Part shown: one piece after another, positions 33,300 through 44,659 of the stretch
How positions within the stretch are numbered: the first letter of the stretch is position 1
Layout: each line of letters starts with the position of its first letter
NCBI GenBank assembly: GCA_030998225.1
Contig: JAPYXD010000049.1
Coordinates: 992,001-1,056,000 of the forward strand
Direction of reading: 5' to 3'
DNA: 64,000 bases
DNA from: Diplolepis rosae
Lineage: Eukaryota > Arthropoda > Insecta > Hymenoptera > Diplolepididae
Notes under the pieces: model-generated
Seen by the model: the letters and a program-made list of their open reading frames with translations, nothing else
Databases searched by the model: none
Told to the model about the DNA's origin: nothing
Program-made: the position numbers and the translations under genes

Positions 33300-34660
33300 T
33301 ACTTTTTCAGGCATAGTTAGTTGGGTGTACCTCGGCCTCGACTGCGGCAACTGGAATATCTGCAAGAGAGTTCACAAACAAGACAAAGAAGAAGAAGGAA
33401 TATCTGCAAGAGAGTGTATTCACAGGCCCATAAATAAAAATCTGCGCGAAGAATGCCACCATGATATTCTCATGTATTTTTCCCCGCTGAAATCGAATCC
33501 GTAACCACTTTGACTCCAGCACGTCAGTATTTCGTCCTAACCTAAAAAAACACTTCAAAAAATCACTAAATTCAATATACCTATAACCCCATAACCAAAT
33601 AAGCCCTGAAAAATGTAAAGCCTTGAACCCATAACCCCTCAACACTATGACCCCATAATCTCTCAATCCTATAACCCCATAACTCTGCACATCGAAAAGG
33701 TCATGTACTGCAAAATCGAAAAATCTTGTGTATGTTCCTTTTGTGACTTACAGTGATGAGTGAACTTAATATAATAAACTCAAACACCCATCAACCTGTA
33801 AAATCGTTCCATTTCCTTTATATCTTGATGAAAGCGTTCTCCTTGCTAAGTATGAGGGCTTTCTGACTTTGACGAGGACAGTGTCAACTCGTCGTCGGAC
33901 ATACTCTGGCTTCATCCTCACACCCTACCGGCCACCTGCATGGCGCGCGCCTTCGCTGGCTTCGTTGCCTTAGAAAACCGGAAAATGGATCATTCTACCA
34001 TTTTTAGTTTGAGAGAGCAAATTTTTGCACACAAAATTTCCACGGTGGAATAAAATTGTATGATCGGGACTCTTCCGTCATCCGTTCACCCGGGACCTTC
34101 ATCCGCGGCCACACGTGCGCTAGGCGAACCGACAAGCTGCACCAGCCAAGGGAAGACTAAAAAGAATCCCCCCCCCCCCCCCCGAACGACGTGGACAGTC
34201 GAATCCGCCCGAGACGCAGGACCGCGGGTGCAGGCCCCGATGCGATTTCTACTGGCCCTGCCCGTTGCTTCGCTCTCGACGCCCATCGAGCTCTCTCTCG
34301 TCTTCATCACAAGTGTGACGAATGACTCGATGAGCGTCCGGTGTTATGGGGTTAAGGCATTACATGTTATAGGGCTTATTTGGTTATGGAGTTACAGGTA
34401 TATTGAATTTAGTGATTTTTCAGTTTTTTTTTTTTTGAGGTTAGGACGAAATACTGACAAACAAGTTACGGATTCGGTTTCAGCGGGAAAAAATACATGG
34501 GAATACCATATTGGCATTCTTCGCGCATAGAATTTTTTTATGTTGACCTGTGTTATCATTTAAATTTAGCGCCAAAAACACACCTTTCTTGCAGATATTC
34601 CACTCGCCGCAGTCAAGGACGATGTACACATCCTACCAACTATGCCTGAAAAAATGGTCA
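33300..34660. mobile_element. Foldback element with GC-rich interior
   Basis: 33300-33646 and 34340-34660 are imperfect reverse complements. Shared blocks are TTTTTCAGGCATAGTT with GACTGCGGC and GGAATATCTGCAAG, then GAATGCC with GGTTAGGACGAAATACTGAC and TATTGAATTTAGTGATTTTT. The left arm has a small duplication (GGAATATCTGCAAGAGAGT at about 33352 and 33398). A degenerate CCATAACCCC-type repeat ends it at 33627-33690. The centre is a CpG-rich block, listed separately. Confidence 0.75.
33880..34330 (+). other. CpG-rich block, possible captured exon
   Basis: Base composition changes sharply: CG words (GCGGCC, GGCGCGCGCC, CGTGCGC) are frequent and 16 C occur in a row at about 34168-34183. From the ATG at 34240 a short frame reads MRFLLALPVASL, resembling a signal peptide, with a possible GT donor after TCACAA near 34310. 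The frame runs into the repeat arm afterwards. It could be a captured first exon and promoter, a CpG island, or chance. I do not recognise a protein. Confidence 0.35.
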
Positions 34661-35172
34661 AAATTTTCTAACACAGAGATTGTTTTCCATACTATTACTT
34701 CGTGGTTAAATCAACACCTACCTAATTTAGTCCGGGCCCGATGAGACCTGAGTTTATTTTTCAAAATAAAAACACATTTTTTCCCCTAGATTATTATTGA
34801 GAATGATTCCTGTATTCAAAAATTTTTGTGGATAAAACTATCATCCTAAATAAGAATCCAGAATAAAAAATCGGTGTTTTCATTTTGAAAAATCACCTTG
34901 AGTCCCATCGGTCCTCTATTCTTTAAATCAAAAATAGTGGAATAGCCACTGTTTTATCTAGTGCCATGATAAACACTTACCTAATAGTGGACTCCGCCTA
35001 TAAACTAGTGATTTTAAGAATTTGTCTGCACTGCAGTCGTGTTTAATCGTATTTTGTTTGTTCTTCACGAAGCTTTCGTACGAATCGTACATACTCCGCA
35101 GTATTAACTACTATTTGTTTTAGTGATTATCCACTAGTCCAGAATGGCGTACTTCGCATTTCCTCAAATACA
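34661..35172. other. Spacer between foldback elements
   Basis: No gene. AAATAGTGG and TATCCACTAG-type words at 34930-35130 have weak inverted partners at 36515-36560, so the next palindrome may once have been longer. Confidence 0.4.
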
Positions 35173-36511
35173 TTGATCTCTATAATACACTGGATGCACA
35201 ATCAATGCAAAGTCGTGTGCTTCATTGAAGGCTGAGCCGCCATCTTTACTTAGGTTGATTACAAAGAATGTTACGGTAAATTCAAATATAGTAAAAAGGG
35301 AAAAGTGTAAATATTAAAGAAACAATATGTAATCCATGCTTTTTTATCGGTATTAGTATTGATAGTATACATATAATATTAAACTAATGAAATGAAATTT
35401 ATTAAATAATACTAAAATATAACTCGGTAATATTTATTATTATGGTATATAATGTTGTATATATTTAAATGGGCATATGTATTTATTTCTTAACTATAAT
35501 TAAATATAAATTTATTATAAATTTATCAAATATAATAAACTTCTTGTTTGTGATACTCTGGGGATTTTTAATTAAGTGATTTGCTGCTTGTAAAGTACTT
35601 TCGTACCTGATGTTTTGTACTATTTAGTGATAATCTTCTATATTATTACTTAGGTCTTTATAGAATTGGATTCTATTATTTAGTAACATACTAGTCACAG
35701 CATGTACATACTTAATTTCCATGTAATATCTGCATTCAGTATTAATTATATTTTAAGGTTTGTTTCTTTTCCAATTTTATTATTTTCTGATAAATTAAAA
35801 TGTTTGTAAACGACCAAAATACAATAGTTTATAATTTTCGTATATATTCAAAATTATTTCTATTACTTCTTTCAGTTGGAACAAATTATTACTCCTGAGC
35901 AATTTAAACGTATGATGAAATACGCCAACAAGATCGAGTAATTCAATATTTTTTTAAACAGAAGGGGATGGAGCTTTTTTCCAGTTTTCAAAACCGTTAA
36001 TATATAGGTACATAAGGGTTAAATTATGAAACGCGAATTAATTTATACTAAAAATAGTTATTATACGTGACTATTATTAATAGTTCACGTTCAGAACCAG
36101 AGATAATTTTTACACTATTCCAAGGTACGTTTACTTGTTGAATTCTGTAATCTATATTTGATAAATTTATATTTAATTATAGTTAAGAAATAAATACATA
36201 TGCCTATTTAAATATATACAACATTATATACCATAATAATAAATATTACCGAGTTATATTTTAGTATTATTTAATAAATTTCATTTCATTAGTTTAATTA
36301 TGTATACTATCAATATTAATACCGGTAAAAAAGCATGGATTTCATATTGTTACTTTAATATTTACACTTTTCCCGTTTTACTATATTTGAATTTACCGCA
36401 ACATTCTTTGTAATCAACCTTAGTAAATATGGCGGCTCAGCCTTCAATTGGGCACACGACTTTGCGGACTTTCCCATTGGCATTGTGCATCCAGTGTATT
36501 ATAGAGATCAG
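35173..36511. mobile_element. Foldback element with about 360-bp arms
   Basis: 35173-35535 and 36152-36511 are reverse complements. Outer ends read TTGATCTCTATAATACACTG and its complement; the next shared blocks are GGATGCACAAT, GGCTGAGCCGCCAT and CCATGCTTTTTTA. The arms show scattered mismatches. The 600-bp AT-rich centre has no gene. Confidence 0.85.
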
Positions 36512-37489
36512 TGCTCAAATAGTGGATAAGCTCTAGAAAAAAGTGGTTTTCAACTATTTTCGATTTAGAGAGTACTGGAACAGTACTGGGTCCCGGATGA
36601 AATTGGCGGCTCAGTGAATAAACCCATCATCTATCAATAGAAAAATTGGAATGATTCTGAGCATGCGTTCCGAATACAGAGGGTGGTACTCAGACACACG
36701 GAGAGAAATTGTGTAATACTGTTTGACATTTTAATATTCATAATTGGTATATTCGATTACGATTTAAGGATATCGTGTAAATATATAAATTATTGCTAGC
36801 ATACTTAAGAAAGTCTACAATGTAAATATGAATACTTGTATCTTCAGAAAATAAAAATCAGTATATTGAGTAAGAAAGAGTAATAGTTTTTGTACTAAAG
36901 TGAAGAATAATAAAAATTGTTAATAGTATTAAATTTAATAAAAAAATATTTTCAGTAAAGAATACTATGAATTACATAAACTGCTATCAATATTATACAT
37001 ATTAGCATTGTCAGTAATAAAATGTAGTGAAATGAGAGATATTTTTATTTTCTGTGAGAGACGGTAATGTAAAATATAACTTTTGCTCATGACAATTCAG
37101 CATTCGCAGACCAGCAGTCAGTATACGGCAGCCGTACTTCGGCGTTCATAAATTTCTACATAATTTTTAATTTCAAGTAGACAACGCGTTTTTTCTTCGT
37201 GAATGGTAACTTGAACACATTATTATACATTTCTTCCATTGAATATAAATAGTAACACGTTTTGGAGTTAAAAAATAAAATTTGCACTACTACTTGAATA
37301 GAATAGCGCTTGAGCTTATACCATAAAAATGATCGTAAAACAGATTTCATTTTTAGCGGCTGCCAGTTTCGCCGGTGACTCGCGAGTCGCCTGAGTATAA
37401 CATCGACTATAGCAGAACTATAGGCAACATTCTCTCTATAACCCGTTAATCAGCCTATCTCTCCTCTCTTAGTTATATGTCCATGTTCA
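36512..37489. other. AT-rich DNA without a gene
   Basis: No coding support. 36790-37050 is very AT-rich; 37090-37150 contains several CAG/GCAGCC words. Confidence 0.4.
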
Positions 37490-38225
37490 TGTTACACCCC
37501 TCTAGTCATACAGTACATGACCAGAGATGAGTTGGGAGATTGCTAAAGTAATGTATTTGATTTCGAGTGATTTTCCGCAGCGCGCCCTATTGCGAAATGC
37601 TCTTGGGAACTAAAATGAAAAGTTCATGCTACTACTTGAAGGGTAAAACAGAGCTACTGTTTATCACTTTTGCAGCGCCCCCAATTGCGTACAGCTTTTT
37701 CGGATCTTTTTCGAACTAAAATTAAAGGTCCGCGCTGTTATAATAACATGTGGGAGCACACACAGTGAAGCGCGTCATGTCAGTGTATCCCCACTAACTT
37801 GCTTCGATTTCACGCTGTCGGTTGTCGAGTTAAAATCAGAAATTGTATTTTTCTCGACTTCATGCAAAGGAGGCGCGAAATAGACTCAGAATTCAAAATT
37901 ACGGAATATAACATTAAAAAAATTACACTTTTTTTCTATATACTTTGAAAAATATTGATCTGAAATAAGTATCTAAAAGATTTTGTGAAATTTTAAGATG
38001 ATTTAAATACTTGAAAAATAATTTTTTAATGAAATTTAAAATCAATAAATGCTTAAAGATTCGAAATAAAATATCGATTTCAGCATTTTTTTTAAATTAT
38101 GTAGAGAATATTTTATAATAAGATATCATTCAAGATGAAATACAAGTTTAAAAAATGAAGGGTTTGAACATTTTTGTAATAGGTAACATCTTTGGCATGA
38201 AAATTTCGATAAATAAATGTAAATG
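37490..38225 (-). repeat. Rearranged inverted relative of the 43-44 kb repeat
   Basis: 37510-37560 is the reverse complement of about 44100-44165 (GATGAGTTGGGAGATTGCTA). 37815-37960 is the reverse of about 43690-43860, including the GGAGGCGCGAA block. The part between them differs and holds two similar sentences about 120 bases apart (CAGCGCGCCC/CAGCGCCCC, ATTGCG, AACTAAAATGAAA/AACTAAAATTAAA), suggesting an internal duplication. Confidence 0.6.
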
Positions 38226-38242
38226 AAGTTTTTGCTGATTTC

Positions 38243-38887
38243 AGGTAGTTCATCCACAAAAATTAGACTTCAGGCAAAAATAGATAAATTTTTTTTCAAG
38301 AATAGCAATATTATTATTGAAGAGATCATTTGGAAGAAAAGAGATTAGTTTCCAAGAAAAAAAATTAAAACATAAAAAAATAATTCATTTAACAAATTTT
38401 ATTTTTACCCGGACTTGATTTCTTATCGCTTCATACCAAATTTTAGAAAATGATGTGATTCTGTGAAATCACGGATAATTTTTTTAAGAAAAAGGCTTTC
38501 TACAACTTAACCGTTTCCATTTTTTGGAAATTATAATAAATTCTTTAATGGCTAAAAGCATTAAAAATAAAATTTCCAAAACAAAATTCCTGTAAAAAAA
38601 TTACTGAATTTGGTAAAAACTTATTCATTTTAGAAATATAGAAACGGCTAGGTTGTATTAGGTCTTTTTCCTGAAAAAACGATTCTTCATTTATTTGAAT
38701 CACATCATTTTTTTTTAAATTTGGTTTGAAGCGATAAGAAAAAATGTCGGGGTAAAAATAAAATTTGTTAAATTTATTTTTTCTTATGCTTCAAATATTT
38801 TTCTTGGAAATTAATCTCTTTTCTTTGAAATGATCTCTTCAATAATAATTTTTCTATTTTTGGAAGCAAAATTATCTTTTCTTACCT
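38243..38887. mobile_element. Foldback MITE copy B
   Basis: Diverged second copy of the element at 5901-6575: GGTAG, TCATCCAC, AAAATTAGAC, CAAGAATAGCAATATTATT and the rest in the same order, with the reverse complement in the second half. The terminal TTAA is not preserved. Confidence 0.75.
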
Positions 38888-39676
38888 AAGACATATGGCA
38901 ATTTCAATAGATGAATGTAAATGAAGAGTTATTAATATTATTAAGAAAGATCTAAATTTGATGTTTTCTAGAGTCTCATCATATGAGAATTAAGGTTTTG
39001 GTTTTATGTGAAAAATAATTTTCGGAATTTTCGTCAAATCTTTACGTTTTGAAATCCCCTGAGTCAGAAAAAACGGTTTTTACGAAAGTGTCTGTCTGTC
39101 TGTCTGTCTGTCCGTCTGCAGTAGTAATAGGTCATATACTCGATAACTCTGGATAGAAAAAAATTGTCGGATTGAATTGAGCTTATGCATACATTATCGC
39201 AGCTGAAAAAGTAAAGACAAGTTCGTTAACCAGCTACATCCGACAAAAATTGTCAAAATAGGAGCATTTTTTGTGTTTTTGAAAAAAACTTTATGAAAAA
39301 ACCAAAACTTTTAAGACTGGTTTCTGATAATTCTCGTAAATCTCTACTAATTATCCTGATAATATTTTGCAATTAAAATAAATTTAAGAAAGTGACAGTA
39401 TATTAAAACTTGAAAAAAGTCAATATCCATTTTGCAGTTAAATTATACGAGATGCGAATAAAAGTTATGATAAAAAATGGTTTACTACATAAAGATCTAC
39501 AACAGTAATAACTGTAAAGTGACATGTTTGATGACATGTCTGCTATTATATTGACCCAAAATTCACAGAATTTTTGTTAATTTCTCATTTTTTTGGCATT
39601 GGGTCAGCCTCTTTTTATTTTCTTCTATTAATATTATCAATGCTACCTACGATAAAAAACGCAAAAAAAGAGAGAA

Positions 39677-39717
39677 GGCAAACGTTTCGGCCACATATGG
39701 GGGCCCTCTTCAGTGCC
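39677..39717 (-). ncRNA. Hammerhead ribozyme motif on the reverse strand
   Basis: Read on -: GGCA (stem I), CTGAAGA, GGGCC, loop, GGCC, GAAAC, GTT, then TGCC. CTGAAGA fits the CUGANGA consensus. GGCA and TGCC close stem I, stem II is four to five GC pairs, and GTT is an allowed NUH cleavage triplet. The layout equals the motif at 19789-19844, including the missing stem III, while stems and loops differ in sequence. That is compensatory evidence for a conserved RNA fold. Confidence 0.7.
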
Positions 39718-40215
39718 ATAAATTAAAAGATTAATTCAAAATTTTCGTAAAAGATAAAAATGTAGAAGATAGTTAAAATAAGGATAATAATGAAACTCAA
39801 AATCTTATCTCATTGCTTGCAATTCAAAATGAAGAAGTCCAGTAAGCAACAACACGAATTGGAAAAAGTATGTAGAATTCACTGTATATAGAAAACCGGA
39901 TAAAATGAACGAAAAACTTAGAAATTTGTAAACAACAGGCTAGAATTTTTGTTTGTTTTTTTCCCTTTATAAAGAACAGATGACCATTTCTTCGACCGTT
40001 ATATTATTATATCATATATAGGTTTGGTTTCGTCGGTCTTAGGGTCAATAAAACAACATTAAAGAAAAATTATTGAATCAATTTATATCAATAAAAATAT
40101 TATTATTTCAATAAATTGTAAGGCTGAAATTATGAATATTAATCGAATTTGCCATGGCATTATTTAACATATGATTTTCAAGTTTGTATTCTCAAGCTTT
40201 AGCACGCTTTTCATT

Positions 40216-40493
40216 CACGGAGAAACTTTTTATATCAATTTTTACTATAGTATTTTTCAATTTAGGGAAAGACGTATCACTTTGAGGATTTTTGTTAGTA
40301 AAAATACTAAACTTTATTATAATGATATGAAACTTCAGCATAGTCCATAGCAAATTTTACTATAGTTTATACTAAAGTTTCATATCATTATTATAAAGTT
40401 TAGTATTTTTACTAACAAAAATTCCCAAAGTTATAAGTTTTTCCCTAAATTGAAAAATACTATAGTAAAAATTGATATAAAAAGTTTCTCCGT
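40216..40493. repeat. Nested palindrome (about 278 bp)
   Basis: CACGGAGAAACTTTTTATA at the left end and its complement at the right, followed inwards by matching CAATTTTTACTATAGTA, TTAGGGAAA, TTTTTGTTAGTAAAAATAC and GATATGAAACTT blocks. The unpaired loop is about 30-40 bases. Probably a foldback MITE inserted in the Penelope-type fragment. Confidence 0.8.
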
Positions 40494-40797
40494 GTTGGTG
40501 AATTTAATTCAATTTATCGTATCTTCGTCTCTCTATCCTAAAGTTTGCGTTGCTTCATCGGATTGTACACACCGTATTATAATGTAATTTAAAATTATTG
40601 AAGCCCTCAATCTTTGAGGCTTTAATTTTAATAACATTTTCAAGAATAAGACTGAATCTTCATGTGTGTTTTCGTTTTTTTGTAATTTATGTAAGTACTT
40701 ATTTATTATATCAACACAACATATAAAATAGTTCTCTTTGGAAAAAGAATTTTGATGGTAAATTGATTTGTTCAATTTTTAGTGACATATATATTCC

Positions 40798-40835
40798 TTG
40801 AAAAAGACCCGCAGTGAGGTTGAAACATAGGAGAA
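40798..40835 (+). ncRNA. Decayed hammerhead-like motif
   Basis: CCTTGAAAAAGACCCGC, then GTGAGGTTGAAACATAGG. GACC/GGTT can form stem II, GAAAC is present, and CCT/AGG can close stem I. The CUGANGA core is corrupted to TTGAAAA, so it should be inactive. Confidence 0.35.
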
Positions 40836-41870
40836 TTTTTGACCAAATATAATGAAGGAGTTTTTTATAGAATGTTGTTTTATTGACCGCAAGACCGACG
40901 AAACCAAACCTATATGATATAAAGATCTACAAGTTTGAACTGCAACATTTTTTCATAAGATGTATATTTTTCTTTTTAATTAAAAAAAAAATACCATTGA
41001 AAATCCGAAATTCAATTTTTTAACTAAAATATGTGAAATACGAAAAAAACGTAAGAATGGAAAATTGTTCGTTTCAATAATATATACAAATATTTTCAGA
41101 TATAGTTTCTAATAAAACGTATATTTTTCATTATAATTTTAAAAAATACGATTAAAATTCAAAAATTCTATTATTTGAACAAAATATGTAACATACGAAA
41201 AAAACGTTGAGCTAGAAAATTATTTGCCTAAATGAGGTCTACAAATTCTCAGTAGGACATTTTTTGACAAGATATATATTTCATGTTTTGGTTTTAAAAA
41301 ATACAATATTGAAAATAAAAAATTCCATTTTTGAACCAAAATATGTGTGATACAAAATAAGCGATAATACAAAAATTCGTTTTCTCTAAAAGAGTCTATG
41401 AATTCTCCTCCTTTTTTAAATATTTGGAAGAAAATAGATTTTTTGTAATCTTGTAAATTATTAGAAAGTTACAGAAATGTATACAGAAAATCTAGCGCGA
41501 AGCGCAAGTTTCATGATAAGAATGTGTTCTTTAAGGCTGATAGAGCTTTAAGTAAATTGAATTTCTTTTTTCATTTGAAATCAAAAACAAATTTAGTAAC
41601 TTTGAGAAAATGTAATTCACATCGATAATATTATAAAATTGACTTGAACTTAAGTATCAAATTACAAGTAATAAATTTAAATAATAATGAAACAGGACTT
41701 ATATCGACCCTTAGTATTAATATTCAAATATTGTTCATGTTCTTAGTTGGCTTTACGGTCCGAAGAATATAAGACCGAGTGCGACGATCGAATCGCGCGC
41801 CCCAGGCGCGCTCAAACTTGCAAGCGAAGCGCGCCATGAGAATGTGCCCACGAAGCGGGCAGATTTTTTG

Positions 41871-42224
41871 TAGTATATTTTTACAAAATTGATATTATGC
41901 TCTTAACTTGGGATTATTAGAAGCAAAACTGTGTTAACTTTTATTTTAGCATCATGAAAAAATGTTAACCTTTTATTATAAAAATTAAGTTACTTTAACA
42001 ATAGCTTAAATAACATATGAACCTCTAATTTCCGATGGAAGTGTCTGTGTAAAGAAAGGTTTTAAATATTACAAAAAAAGCATAAATTGTATTTGAATTC
42101 GCATGCGATCTTGCACTTTGAGATTTATTCGGTGTGAAGTAAATTCGACAAATCATTACTATAAAGTAAAATACTTGAAAAAACATTTTCAAAATATTTA
42201 ATATTTTTACACGAATGTACATAC
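41871..42224. other. AT-rich DNA without a gene
   Basis: Nothing recognised. Confidence 0.4.
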
Positions 42225-42312
42225 AGTCGACCGGCAATCGAAATACCCGGGCTTGAAACCCGGTGCATTCGAAAACGTCTTTTTTCCACAGAAAGATTTT
42301 AAATTCTTTAAA
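42225..42312 (+). mobile_element. tRNA-derived SINE fragment, copy 2
   Basis: CAGTCGACCGGCAATCGAAA, a box-B-like GGGCTTGAAACCC, then TTTTTCCACAGAAAG, collinear with the - strand of 31200-31117. The part with box A is missing. Confidence 0.7.
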
Positions 42313-42403
42313 CTTAAGTATGTAACTATGAACGTATTAATATGTTTTTAAATTATTCAATGTTTTATTAAAAGAATTAAAATAGTAAATTGTAATGACC
42401 CTT

Positions 42404-42463
42404 GATTTAATTTATAATAGACTTCTTCATTTATGGACCCTAAAGCCAATGCAATTTATTAAA
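42404..42463 (+). repeat. Penelope terminus fragment
   Basis: GACTTCTTCATTTATGGACCC and TAAAGCCAATGCAA match the bases after the hammerhead at 19845-19883. Just upstream, GACCCTTGATTTAA is the reverse of 19905-19918, so two pieces of the same terminus meet head to head. Confidence 0.6.
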
Positions 42464-42972
42464 ACATTTTGAATTCAAAATAATACTGAATGTTTGAGTA
42501 TAAAAGGTTTAAATATTTGAAAAATACATAAATTATATCAAAATTAGCACACGAAATCGTACACTAACTTTAATTTGGTATAAAACATTTTGAAAAAACT
42601 TTCAGAATACATAACATATTATAAATGAAAATTTCAATATATAAGTATAAATAAAAGGTTTGATTATTCAAAAGTAAAATATATTATATCTAATATTTTA
42701 TCGAACAGCACACTTTAAGATTTCATTGGTATGGGGATACACATTTTTAAAATTACACGACTTTTTGTAACATGTTCAACCCCAGCATATAGAATCCAGA
42801 AAAGACTTTCTAAAAATATTTTAATTAGGTATACATATACATACTTATATACATACTTATTAATTTCCTTCAAAGAGATCTAAATTAAAATTTCTTTTGT
42901 AATATCTTTCTATAAAATAAATCACTTTAACGAAAGTTGAAACTCCAGGTCAACCTCTGTAATTTCCGATGG

Positions 42973-43003
<31 letters not shown>

Positions 43004-43099
43004 CAAATTGTCATGTAGAAGATGTAAATTCCAAAAAATGTTATAGTTACAAAGCTTCAAAATTTTGTAATTAAAATTTTAATATAAAACTTTAAGCAT
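42464..43099. other. AT-rich DNA with a TA microsatellite
   Basis: A (TA) run of about 13 units lies at 42978-43003. No gene. Confidence 0.6.
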
Positions 43100-44165
43100 T
43101 TATTGACCTTGAATTCCATTGGAAAATTTGTTGTTTACTGTTCAAATCTTCCTCCGATTTCAGAAGAACAGACAAATTAAAAATTACAAAATATTTCATT
43201 AAAAAAATTGAACTCGTCCATATGATCTTGTCATATTGTAACAAGATTTGAACACTTCGGACAAAAATTTTTATGTAAAATTTAATATCGATAAATATTT
43301 ACATGTTCATATGAAGATATTAATGAACACATATTTTAGCTTCTTAATTTATCCACATCTGTTAGAAAATTTTTCCTTTCCATAGACCATTTCATTTTTT
43401 TAATGATTAGTCTGTGCTTAGGCTACAAAAATGTGAGATGAAAATATTGCTAACATAAAACTGAGAATGTAAATTTTAAACTTGAATTTTATGTTTATCT
43501 CTTCTTAATAGAAAATATTTCTCTAACTAAACAGTTTTTAAATGCACAAAATTGATAAGAAGTATGGAAATTTGAATAGGAAAATATATATTGATTCAAA
43601 TTTGGAACATTTATTGGCATCAAATTTTACTGAAAGTTTATTTTTGAAGTGTTTAAATGCTTATAAAATTTTACACGATATTTCAGATTTTTATTTTAGG
43701 CAGATTTTTTCCAAAATATCTGAAAAAAAGTGTTGTCTCTTAAATAACATATTTCGTAAATTTGAAATTGTCGTCTGCTTCGCGCCTCTTTTGCACGGTT
43801 TCGACAGAAATACACAATTCTCAATTCCGACTCGATAACCGAAATACCGAAAGCGTGAAATCTAAAAATAGCATTGCATGAAGGAAGCGAGGAGAATAAG
43901 GAGAAGTGGGACGTGTCGTTCTCGCGTGCAAGAGCGACGAGGAAGAAACAAGGGCACCGCGCGCCGCTGCCCCTCCATAGAAATTCTGATGGTAAATCAT
44001 TTCTGGATTTTCTAACTTTCATTATTTACCGACGCGCAAAGTACACCTTTTGCGCAACGCGTTCAGAGGGCGCGTTTATCAGCCCACTTTTGTGAAATTC
44101 TCTTATTCCATTACTTTAGCAATCTCCCAACTCATCTCTGACATGACAGTACAGAGTATATGATC
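43100..44165 (+). repeat. Dispersed repeat, copy 2
   Basis: 43100-43870 is collinear with 17260-18065. It continues into a CG-richer segment (43870-44095) and a block matching 37510-37560 in reverse. Short ORFs on both strands are not conserved between the copies. Confidence 0.7.
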
Positions 44166-44659
44166 AGTATATTATCGCACAGCGCTGCACAGCTGTGCAC
44201 AGCGCACGCAACAAATCCTGAAGTCCAGACCTGTCCAGACCCAGACAAGTGCAGACAAGCCCTCAGTTCAGTAAAAGCACGGTGCCGGCTGCTGCAGACA
44301 AGGATTAATTCTTCTCACTATATACTGAAATATCGTATAAATGACTCGTGTCTAAAATTTGACATCAGTGACGCGTTCATTAAAACGCTTTGAAGAAAAA
44401 CGGGATTTTATCGGAACAATTTCAATCCAAACCAGGTATTATCAATTTTATAAATAGAAAAGAGAATCGAAATCCCCCTTTAAATTGTTGATAAAGTACC
44501 ACGCTATAACACATTCAATCATTCGTGCATTAAAAACTGAAATGCTGAATGATGTCTCCTTGAATGGAATTTAGAGATCCATCGATTGCTGTCTACGAAA
44601 TAAATATTGGAGAGGACCATTTTGAATTACAAAATAATAATGCTTGAGTATTTTTACAT
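44166..44659. other. Non-coding DNA with a GC-rich imperfect palindrome
   Basis: GCACAGCTGTGC at about 44187-44198 is a perfect 12-bp palindrome, extended by GCGCT/AGCGC arms. CAGAC words are frequent at 44225-44305. No gene. Confidence 0.45.

Larger units (their letters stand above)
39493..40917. mobile_element. Insertion with Penelope-type termini
   Basis: The surrounding repeat stops at 39492 and resumes at 40917, and ATAAAGATCTACAA is present at both junctions, so it is probably a target duplication of 13-14 bases. The insert contains a reverse hammerhead motif (39717-39677) and a 50-bp inverted pair at 40010-40064 and 40869-40918 (GGTTTGGTTTCGTCGGTCTT). Inside that pair is a palindrome at 40216-40493, and near the right end a decayed hammerhead. 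No protein-coding frame survives. Confidence 0.65.
38985..41870 (+). repeat. GCGCGAAGCGCG-ending repeat, copy 1 (interrupted)
   Basis: It shares its order with 44660-46066: GGTTTTATGTGAAAAAT, CTTTACGTTTTGA, CCCCTGAGTCAGAAAAAA, a TCTG run (39084-39108 here), GTTCGTTAACCAGC, several AAAATATGTG-type units, and finally a GCGCGAAGCGC end with GAGAATGTGCCC. The element at about 39493-40917 interrupts it. It is non-coding as far as I can see. Confidence 0.75.

Noticed and set aside
39084..39108. TCTG run as a regulatory site
   Set aside because: It is a simple microsatellite within a dispersed repeat; the sister copy has only about two units.
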